Source of the DNA: an uncultured Mobilibacterium sp. | GTDB taxonomy: Bacteria > Bacillota > Clostridia > Peptostreptococcales > Anaerovoracaceae | Reading direction: 5' to 3' | Assembly (NCBI GenBank): GCA_947254375.1 | Contig: CAMYCF010000002.1 | Coordinates: forward strand, 62,001-126,000 | DNA: 64,000 bases | Shown here: piece by piece, positions 18,057-24,322 of the stretch | How the letters are laid out: every line of letters begins with the position of its first letter | How positions within the stretch are numbered: the stretch's first letter is position 1 | Translations under genes and position numbers: made by a program | The notes under the pieces: model-generated | What the model was told of the DNA's origin: nothing | Database searches by the model: none | What the model saw: only the letters and a program-made list of their open reading frames with translations

Positions 18057-19384
18057 GCGGAGCACCCCCAGCCTTTGACCTGTATCACGGATGGCACGTC
18101 GGACGTCGTGCGGGCGGCTTCGATCATTGCTTCCGCAAGTTTCACTATGCCGTCGAATCCGTAGTTCCCGTCGTTTTCTATCATGTTCACGAAGTGTTCC
18201 GTCCCGGTGAAGTACGCCGCTTTCGGTCCGATCGCGAGGAACTTTCCGCCTTCGGCGGCAGCAGCATCGCGCGGGAGCAGGCGCCTTTTATAGTTGATCG
18301 TCGCCTTGAAAGGCAGGTCCGGATATTTTACCGCGAGCCTCTTGAGGGCCGGCATATCGTCCGGGAGAACGACGTCTCCGTATATCTCTTTTACATTGAA
18401 ACCGTGCCCGAGCAGGAGCTCCGCCATCCCGAAAAACCTCGGCGTCGAAACGTAGTCGATCGCTATAGGCATGTCTCCGACGACTTTTTTGGCCTTCGCG
18501 AGAGCTTCTTCGGCCTTCTCCCGACATTCGTCAAAGTCCGGCGGCTCTGCGCCGATGCGCTCGGCGAGCTTACGCATATCGCGCTCGATCTCGTCGTAGT
18601 CGTATGAACACGGCATGTATATGAAATCCTGGCCGATCCTTTCCTTCAGCTCCACGGCGGCAGGCCCCGAGACCGGAAGTGAATATATGTTGAGGAAAGA
18701 CGTCGCCATTTTCTTGTATTCCGCGTAGTCGTAGCAGTTGCAGATGTCGCGAACCGTAAAACCGTTCTTCTCGAGCAGGTCGATCTGGTCGCCGGAACGC
18801 GTGAACGGTTTGTTGCTTCCGATGACATTCACGGAACGCGGATCCTTCGTCACGTTCGGCAGCGGATCGTATATCTTGCGGCGCATGTTTTCCTCGGCCG
18901 TGATCTCCGTCTTCTTCATCGTCGGGTTCATCTTGCAGTCGACAAAATCGATGTCCGGGAACCTTCTCCTGAGTTCGGAGTAAATGTAGTCCGTGTCGGC
19001 GGCGAGGAAGTGGTGGATGCAGCCGGTAAAAGCGAGCACTGCCGTCGGCTTTCTGTCCAATTTATTCAAAATATCGGTGACGCCTTCGATAAAAAGTTCT
19101 TCCATGTCGCCCGACAGTATGTCCTTTTCTTCGATCATGACCATGGAAAAACGGTCGAGCCCCTCGAACTCGGCGGCCGAAAGGACAACGCCGCGCATAC
19201 ACGCTGAAGCGCCTACATATATCTGATGTGCACCCGGCACGAGCATGGCCGTGTGGGCTATCGTCCAGTTGCCGCGCGAAGGACATGAGTATTCAAGCCC
19301 GTCGTAAAAAGGATGATTGTCTTTGATCTCTGATATTTTTATTTCTGCACCCGATGTATCGGGGTGATGAAGATCCGTAAGCAT
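18053..19384 (-). CDS. Nitrogenase component 1-like subunit, NifD/NifE type (cassette 1)
   Basis: 443 aa. Three cysteines, C34 (YSCPSRGNW), C62 (GASACMRG) and C122 (FTGCIHH), have spacings of 28 and 60, close to the P-cluster ligand pattern of NifD (26 and 66). With C37 of the partner they could hold a 4Fe-4S or P-like cluster. No obvious equivalent of the FeMo-cofactor cysteine ligand is seen in the central domain. The ATG at 19384 is preferred because AAAGGAGAG precedes it; an upstream in-frame ATG at 19417 has no such site. It follows the NifH-like gene by 85 bases and overlaps the next gene by 4. Confidence 0.8.
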   Translation of the reverse strand: MLTDLHHPDTSGAEIKISEIKDNHPFYDGLEYSCPSRGNWTIAHTAMLVPGAHQIYVGASACMRGVVLSAAEFEGLDRFSMVMIEEKDILSGDMEELFIEGVTDILNKLDRKPTAVLAFTGCIHHFLAADTDYIYSELRRRFPDIDFVDCKMNPTMKKTEITAEENMRRKIYDPLPNVTKDPRSVNVIGSNKPFTRSGDQIDLLEKNGFTVRDICNCYDYAEYKKMATSFLNIYSLPVSGPAAVELKERIGQDFIYMPCSYDYDEIERDMRKLAERIGAEPPDFDECREKAEEALAKAKKVVGDMPIAIDYVSTPRFFGMAELLLGHGFNVKEIYGDVVLPDDMPALKRLAVKYPDLPFKATINYKRRLLPRDAAAAEGGKFLAIGPKAAYFTGTEHFVNMIENDGNYGFDGIVKLAEAMIEAARTTSDVPSVIQVKGWGCSA

Positions 19385-19469
19385 CTGTCTCTCCTTTCGG
19401 CATTTCCCAATACGCATAATACTTTCTGCGTACGCGCCCCGTACTTATTTGAGGACGCGCCGCCCGCTT

Positions 19470-20216
19470 TTATTCTCCTATGAGTGCGTGTGCGATCTCT
19501 CCGTATATCTTTATCATCGGAGAGCCCGGGTCGGCTTCGAGCACCGTGAGCCCGTCATCGGACGCTTTCTTCACGTCCGGACTGTTCGGTATCGTGCCGA
19601 TCAGAGGACATCGAAGGTCCTCGCACAGTTCGTCGATCTTTGCCTTCTCGTCAGGGACGTTCCTGAGGTTCGCTATCACACCGGAAAGGCCGACGTGACC
19701 GCGCCTCTCGAAGTCCTCGAGGGCGAGCCCGAGGTTCATCGCGGCGTGCATCGCCATCTGTTCTCCGGAGCTGATGATGTATACTTTGTCGGAAAATCCC
19801 CTGCGAAGCGGCATCGAAAAACCGCCGCAAACGACGTCACCGAGCACATCGAGGAAAACGACGTCCGGCTTCAGTATCTTGAAAGCATCCTTTTCGTTCA
19901 GGAGCTCCAGCGCCTTTGCGACACCGCGGCCGGCACACCCGAGCCCCGGGGTCGGTCCGCCCGCTTCGACGCAGATAACGCCTTTATATCCTATGACGTA
20001 CATGTCTTCGAGGGTTATTTGGTTCACCTTTTTTCTGTACGTATCCATGACGGGCACGAGCGGAGTGTCCCCGCGAAGGGAGACCGTGGAGTCGGCTTTC
20101 GGGTCGCATCCGACCTGCATGACTGTCGTGCCTTCGTCTGCGAGCACTGCCGCCATGTTCGAAACGGTGGTCGATTTTCCTATCCCGCCTTTTCCGTAAA
20201 TCGCTATCTTTTGCAT
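19470..20216 (-). CDS. NifH/BchL-like nitrogenase reductase (cassette 1)
   Basis: 248 aa ATP-driven electron donor of the NifH/BchL/CfbC family. Walker [10 protein letters not shown] is at residues 8-16, CDPKADS at 37-43, and the two cysteines binding the intersubunit 4Fe-4S cluster are C94 (GLGCAGRG) and C130 (LGDVVCGG). The arginine after C94, the target of ADP-ribosylation in true NifH, is present. It should dock on the two component 1-like proteins that follow. The ATG at 20216 has GGAGGGG upstream and gives the family N-terminus [11 protein letters not shown]; longer in-frame readings run into the leader terminator. Confidence 0.9.
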   Translation of the reverse strand: MQKIAIYGKGGIGKSTTVSNMAAVLADEGTTVMQVGCDPKADSTVSLRGDTPLVPVMDTYRKKVNQITLEDMYVIGYKGVICVEAGGPTPGLGCAGRGVAKALELLNEKDAFKILKPDVVFLDVLGDVVCGGFSMPLRRGFSDKVYIISSGEQMAMHAAMNLGLALEDFERRGHVGLSGVIANLRNVPDEKAKIDELCEDLRCPLIGTIPNSPDVKKASDDGLTVLEADPGSPMIKIYGEIAHALIGE

Positions 20217-20258
20217 CTGACCCCTCCGAAAAAAATCCCGAGCCGGCGGCCGCTTACT

Positions 20259-20394
20259 AAAAAAGCCCGCCGCTGTCGTCGGCAAGCTGACCATTAACAT
20301 AAGACGTCCGTGACGGAGTCACGACATTTTATTTTCGACCGGCTACTTCCGACTCTGTACGTATCATCGTCAACTCAGTATGCGGTATATATTG
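20259..20394 (-). promoter_or_regulatory. Leader RNA of cassette 1 with antiterminator/terminator pair
   Basis: Read on the minus strand. The predicted transcript starts near AUAUAUACCG (20392-20383). A terminator hairpin pairs GCTTGCCG (20287-20280) with CGGCGGGC (20272-20265), followed by T6 at 20264-20259. An upstream block GTCGGAAG (20353-20346) can instead pair with CTTGCCGAC (20286-20278, one bulge), destroying the terminator. A further perfect hairpin, CGTGAC/GTCACG, lies at 20311-20325. The layout and several short blocks resemble the leader of cassette 2 at 20809-20930. I do not recognise a known riboswitch class. Confidence 0.55.
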
Positions 20395-20400
20395 CACACT

Positions 20401-20429
20401 AATTTTATCAAGAAAGACGGGTTTGTCAA
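20401..20429 (-). promoter_or_regulatory. Putative promoter of cassette 1
   Basis: Minus strand TTGACA (20429-20424), 17-base spacer, then a poor -10 AAAATT (20406-20401), part of GATAAAATT. The predicted start near 20394 coincides with the first conserved block of the leader. Confidence 0.5.
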
Positions 20430-20435
20430 TGAGTG

Positions 20436-20464
20436 TTGATTTTATTGCCGCGGGCGTATATCAT
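20436..20464 (+). promoter_or_regulatory. Promoter of the small surface-type protein
   Basis: TTGATT (20436-20441), 17-base spacer, TATCAT (20459-20464), 43 bases before the ATG at 20507. It lies almost back to back with the cassette 1 promoter. Confidence 0.6.
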
Positions 20465-20506
20465 TTAGTCAGGCGACAGGCCGTAAAATTTTAGGAGAAA
20501 AATACC

Positions 20507-20737
20507 ATGAACAAAAAATTCAGTTTTATTAAAAAAATTTCCGCAGCTCTCATGTCACTTTCGGCGGCGGTATCCGTTTTATCGATCTCGGCTGTGGATG
20601 CGTGCGCATACACGGGAGCAGTTTCCGAAACAGCAAAAACCGGCGACAGGAGCAACATGGGCATCTGGCTCATCGTCCTCATCGCGGCGGCGCTCGCTCT
20701 CCTCATCGGGTACATAGCAAAAAAGCGCAAAAAATAG
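20507..20737 (+). CDS. Mini surface protein: signal peptide plus degenerate sortase-type tail
   Basis: 76 aa with ribosome site AGGAG. Residues 1-35 are a signal peptide (basic start, hydrophobic core, cleavage likely near DACA). Only about 12 residues follow before AKTGDRSNMG, a transmembrane stretch (WLIVLIAAALALLIGYIA) and a basic KKRKK tail. This tail copies the layout of sortase substrates (LPKTGDxSN..W, helix, RRK) but the LP of the motif is missing. So it is either a pared-down sortase substrate or a bitopic membrane microprotein. It sits between the divergent nitrogenase-like operons; no function is known. Confidence 0.7.
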   Translation: MNKKFSFIKKISAALMSLSAAVSVLSISAVDACAYTGAVSETAKTGDRSNMGIWLIVLIAAALALLIGYIAKKRKK

Positions 20738-20773
20738 AGATTTTTACGGGGCTTGACAACCTTATAACTTTCG

Positions 20774-20802
20774 TTGACGCCCCTATATATGAGTGATAAA
20801 AT
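20774..20802 (+). promoter_or_regulatory. Promoter of the cassette 2-hyp operon
   Basis: TTGACG (20774-20779), 17-base spacer, TAAAAT (20797-20802). The predicted start near 20809 places the conserved AUAUAUGCCG block at the very 5' end of the transcript. Confidence 0.7.
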
Positions 20803-20808
20803 CCAAAT

Positions 20809-20930
20809 AGAGATATATGCCGGCTGACCGCAAGGATTACCGAGCGGAAAGAAGCGCATACGATAAGATGACGGTTTTTATCGTCGTGTTTTGTTAGGTG
20901 ACTTCTTTCCGAGTGAAAGAGGTTTTTTTA
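20809..20930 (+). promoter_or_regulatory. Riboswitch-like attenuator before cassette 2-hyp operon
   Basis: CGGAAAGAAG (20845-20854) pairs perfectly with CTTCTTTCCG (20902-20911), enclosing a 7-bp hairpin ACGATAA/TTATCGT (20860-20866 with 20878-20884). The 3' strand of that long stem is also the 5' arm of a terminator: CTTCTTTC (20902-20909) pairs with GAAAGAGG (20915-20922), followed directly by seven T. The two folds exclude each other, the classic design of a transcription-attenuating riboswitch. The gene start is about 100 bases beyond the terminator. No known aptamer class was recognised; the ligand is unknown. Confidence 0.65.
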
Positions 20931-21028
20931 TTACCGCGGGCAAAGGACGGACCGTCACCGGCAGGGACGAAGGTTTTGTAAAAAAGTTTGGTAAAAAGGA
21001 CGACGGGCAAAGACGGGGGAGAAGAAAG

Positions 21029-21811
21029 ATGATAAAAATCGCTATTTACGGCAAGGGCGGTATCGGCAAATCGACGGTAACGGGAAACCTTTCCGCCGCT
21101 CTGGCAATGAGGGGGCTTCGGGTCATCCAGATAGGCTGCGACCCAAAGGCCGATTCGACGATCAACCTGCTCGGCGGGAAGCCCCTGGAGCCGGTGATGA
21201 ATTACATGAGGGAAAACGACGACGAGCCCGCGATAGAGGATATCGTAAAGCAGGGGTTCGGCGGTGTCTACTGCATCGAGACGGGCGGACCTACGCCGGG
21301 CATCGGCTGCGCGGGACGCGGCATCATAGCGACGTTCAACCTGCTCGACGATCTTAAGATCTTTGAGAAGTTTAAACCTGACGTCGTTCTTTACGACGTT
21401 CTCGGAGATGTCGTATGCGGAGGCTTTGCGGCGCCGATAAGGGAAGGCTACGCTGAGGACATATATATCGTGACTTCCGGCGAGAAAATGGCGCTCTACG
21501 CGGCGAACAACATCAAAACGGCCGTCGACAATTTCGAAGATCGCGGATATGCGAAGGTCGCCGGGATCATATTCAACAGGCGCAACGTCGAAAACGAGAA
21601 GGAAAAAGTTCAGGAGTTTGCGGACATGGCGGGCATCGAGATCGTAGCCGACATACCGCGCAGTCAGGAGATTCTGAATTGTGAGGAAAAGGGAATGACC
21701 GTTATAGAAGGGGATCCGAACTCGGAAATAAGCGCGAAGTTTTTCGAGCTCGCGGATCGCATCCTGAAACAGCACGAAGAAGCGGAGAAGGGGCAATGTC
21801 CGAACGCATAG
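21029..21811 (+). CDS. NifH/BchL-like nitrogenase reductase (cassette 2)
   Basis: 260 aa, first gene of the rightward operon. Walker [10 protein letters not shown] at residues 8-16, CDPKADS at 37-43, cluster cysteines C94 (GIGCAGRG) and C130 (LGDVVCGG) at exactly the same positions as in the cassette 1 protein, of which it is a diverged paralogue. It should deliver electrons with ATP hydrolysis to the NifD/K-like pair encoded next. The ATG at 21029 has GGGGGAG upstream and gives [11 protein letters not shown]; an in-frame ATG at 20891 would begin inside the leader terminator and is rejected. Confidence 0.9.
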   Translation: MIKIAIYGKGGIGKSTVTGNLSAALAMRGLRVIQIGCDPKADSTINLLGGKPLEPVMNYMRENDDEPAIEDIVKQGFGGVYCIETGGPTPGIGCAGRGIIATFNLLDDLKIFEKFKPDVVLYDVLGDVVCGGFAAPIREGYAEDIYIVTSGEKMALYAANNIKTAVDNFEDRGYAKVAGIIFNRRNVENEKEKVQEFADMAGIEIVADIPRSQEILNCEEKGMTVIEGDPNSEISAKFFELADRILKQHEEAEKGQCPNA

Positions 21812-21851
21812 GCCCGGCGCCTGTGCGTAACGACTTTGAATGGTGAAGAAC

Positions 21852-23138
21852 ATGGTAAAAGATGCATACAGTATCACAGCCCGTGAACTTGCCGAGCTCG
21901 GTCCGGACGCCGTTCCGGAAGAGATAGTGAGCATTAAAAATTTGATATACAGTTCTCCGTCCACGCTGTCTTACAATTCTCCGGGAGCGAGAGGCTTCGG
22001 AGTAAAAAGAGCGGGAGTCGCCATACCGGAGTCGGTAATGCTCGTTGTGGCGCCGGCTTGTTGCGGCAGGAACACGACGGTCCTGGCGGACGAAGGCGGA
22101 TACAGCGATAAAATGTTCTTCCTTCAGATGGACGAGACCGACCTCATAACGGGAAGGCACCTCGACGACATCCCTAAGGCGGTCGACGAAGTCCGTAAGG
22201 CCTGTGACCCCGAGCCGAAGGTCGTCGTCATCTGCATAACGTGCGTCGACGCGCTCCTCGGGACGGACCTCATCAGAGTCTGTCAGAAGGCGGAAAAATA
22301 TTCCGGCGTAAAAGTCGTTCCGTCGTACATGTACGCTCTCACCCGCGAGGGTAAAAACCCTCCTATGGTCGCGATCAGGGAATCGATATATTCCCTCCTC
22401 GAGAAAAAGCCCGTGCAAAGCGACATGGTCAATTTGCTCGGCAATTTTGCACCGCTCGAAGAGGACACGGAGCTCTACGATTTTCTCCGCGCCCTCGGCA
22501 TAAAAAAGATCAACGAGATCTCGAAGATGAAGACATTCGACGAGTACCTCGAAATGGGTGCGGCGCACTTCAATTTGATACTTAACCCGGAAGCGAGAAA
22601 AGCGGCGATCATGCTCGAGAAAAAACTCGGCATGCCTTTTGCCGAACTCACAAGGGTATACGAAATAGACAGGATAAGGAAACAATACGCTCTGTTCGCG
22701 TCCGCGCTCGGGGCTTCTTTTGATGACGAAAAATACTACGCCGAAGCGGAATCAGCAGTTGAGAGGTTCCGTCAAAAATTCGGCGGTAAAGTCTTCGCCG
22801 TAGGGCGGGCGGTGAACGCAAACTCCGTCGAGCTTGCACTCGCTCTCGTAAAAATGGGTGCTGAGGTAAGCTCCGTTTTCGTGAACATCTCCGCCGGAGA
22901 CTTCCCGTACCTCAGGGAACTCGCGAAGCTCTCGCCGGAAACGAAGATATATTCGACCGTTTCCCCTACGATGCTCAACTACGACGGCGACGACAGCGTG
23001 GATATATCGATTGGGATAGACGCAAAATTCTATTACCCGAAGTCGATCAACATAAAATGGAACGATGAGGTGCAGCCTTTCGGATACAAAGGGCTCGTGC
23101 ATTTTATCGAAGCAGTTGAAAGGGGGACGGAGAAATGA
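21852..23138 (+). CDS. Nitrogenase component 1-like subunit, NifD/NifE type (cassette 2)
   Basis: 428 aa. It aligns by eye with the cassette 1 NifD-like protein, but the first cluster cysteine is replaced by serine (S35 in YSSPSTLS against C34 in YSCPSRG). The second position is a double cysteine, C70-C71 in APACCGRN, and the third is C131 in CITCVDA. The cluster is thus probably ligated differently. The ATG at 21852 is preferred (GGTGA upstream); an in-frame ATG at 21840 has no ribosome site. The stop overlaps the next start as ATGA. The substrate is unknown. Confidence 0.78.
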   Translation: MVKDAYSITARELAELGPDAVPEEIVSIKNLIYSSPSTLSYNSPGARGFGVKRAGVAIPESVMLVVAPACCGRNTTVLADEGGYSDKMFFLQMDETDLITGRHLDDIPKAVDEVRKACDPEPKVVVICITCVDALLGTDLIRVCQKAEKYSGVKVVPSYMYALTREGKNPPMVAIRESIYSLLEKKPVQSDMVNLLGNFAPLEEDTELYDFLRALGIKKINEISKMKTFDEYLEMGAAHFNLILNPEARKAAIMLEKKLGMPFAELTRVYEIDRIRKQYALFASALGASFDDEKYYAEAESAVERFRQKFGGKVFAVGRAVNANSVELALALVKMGAEVSSVFVNISAGDFPYLRELAKLSPETKIYSTVSPTMLNYDGDDSVDISIGIDAKFYYPKSINIKWNDEVQPFGYKGLVHFIEAVERGTEK

Positions 23139-24322
23139 AAGGACTGAGAAAGTTTTTATCGCCTTTTTCCCCCGACCAATCGGGCGCATCGGCGGTTCTG
23201 TTCAACTACGGCGGGATGCTGATAATAATGGATGCCGGCGGATGTGCCGGTAACGTCTGCGGATTCGACGAGCCGAGGTGGACGGAGAGCAACACTGCGA
23301 TATTCAGCGCAGGACTTCGTGATCTCGACGCCATCCTCGGGAGGGACGAGCTCCTGATAAAGAAGACGAAGAAGGCACTCGAGAGTTTCAACGCGAAGTT
23401 CGTCGGCTTGATAGGCACGCCCGTGCCTGCGGTCATCGCGACTGACTATAACGCGCTTAAGAAGCTTATGGAGAAAGATTACGGCATACCGGTGCTCGCC
23501 GTCGAGACGAACGGCATGAGGCTGTACGATGAAGGCGCGGAGGCGGCGTACGTCGAGCTGTTCGACAGATTTGCGGGCGAGGCGGAAGTCGCGAAAGCTG
23601 CCGGTGAGGCGGAACCGGCCTGCGGGTCCGGGGTTGCCTGCGGCCGAAAGGGCCGGATCGGCGTCATCGGAGCGATCCCTCTCGACACAGCGACCCGCCA
23701 CTCGGGCATCGATATGAAAGAGGCTCTCAAAGAAAAATATCCGAACGATGAGATCGTCGTCTACGGAGAGGGCGACAGCCTCGATGACGTGCGCGCCGCG
23801 GGGAAAGCCCGTCTGAACATCGTCGTTTCGCCTGCGGGGATAAAAGCGGCGAAAATGCTGGAAGAAAGATACGGCGTGCCTTACGAGGTCTTTTATCCGA
23901 TAAAAAAGGAATGTTCCGATGCTTTCGCGAAAAAAGCGGCGGAGGCGATAAAAGGGGCTGATGCGTTAAAAGCCGCAGAGGCGGCAAAGATCCTCGTCGT
24001 CCACCAGCAGGTCCTCGCGAACGGTATAAGGGATATCTTAGAAAACGCGTCACCTTCAGCCGATGTAGATGTCGCGACCTGGTTCATGAAGTCGCCCGAG
24101 ATCGAAAGGCCGGACGATGTGAAGCTCGAGGAAGAGGACGACATACTGAGGCTCGTGACGGAGCGCGGATACGATGTCGTCGTCGGAGACCCGCTCATCA
24201 AGAGGGCCGTTCCGGGATACAAAGGAAAATTTCTCTCGCTTCCGCACTTTGCGGTATCGGGATCGCTCCACAGCTCGGATGACGACGAAGGATTTTGGGC
24301 AAAAGCGGGTGATGAGATATGA
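23135..24322 (+). CDS. Nitrogenase component 1-like subunit, NifK/NifN type (cassette 2)
   Basis: 395 aa, shorter than the cassette 1 partner (449) and far shorter than NifK. Near the N-terminus DAGGCAGNVCGFDEPRW holds C37 and C42, one more than cassette 1, and keeps the DEPRW motif. The NIVVSPAGIKAAKMLEERYG region is also shared. Between residues 150 and 180 a Gly/Ala/Cys-rich insert (ACGSGVACG) is seen. Start overlaps the NifD-like stop and its own stop overlaps the hypF start, both as ATGA, so it is the coupling point between the nitrogenase-like and Hyp halves of the operon. Confidence 0.78.
   Translation: MKGLRKFLSPFSPDQSGASAVLFNYGGMLIIMDAGGCAGNVCGFDEPRWTESNTAIFSAGLRDLDAILGRDELLIKKTKKALESFNAKFVGLIGTPVPAVIATDYNALKKLMEKDYGIPVLAVETNGMRLYDEGAEAAYVELFDRFAGEAEVAKAAGEAEPACGSGVACGRKGRIGVIGAIPLDTATRHSGIDMKEALKEKYPNDEIVVYGEGDSLDDVRAAGKARLNIVVSPAGIKAAKMLEERYGVPYEVFYPIKKECSDAFAKKAAEAIKGADALKAAEAAKILVVHQQVLANGIRDILENASPSADVDVATWFMKSPEIERPDDVKLEEEDDILRLVTERGYDVVVGDPLIKRAVPGYKGKFLSLPHFAVSGSLHSSDDDEGFWAKAGDEI

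Noticed and set aside
16707..24322. True nitrogen fixation (nif) cluster
   Set aside because: No nifB, nifE/N set with nifD/K, nifV or nifS is visible, the component 1-like proteins are short, and no FeMo-cofactor cysteine equivalent is seen. Nitrogenase-like is the most that can be said.
19470..24322. Chlorophyll (DPOR/COR) or F430 (CfbCD) biosynthesis
   Set aside because: No chlorophyll genes would be expected in this organism type, and CfbD is a single-gene homodimer whereas each cassette here has two distinct subunits; no cfb or methanogenesis neighbours are seen.
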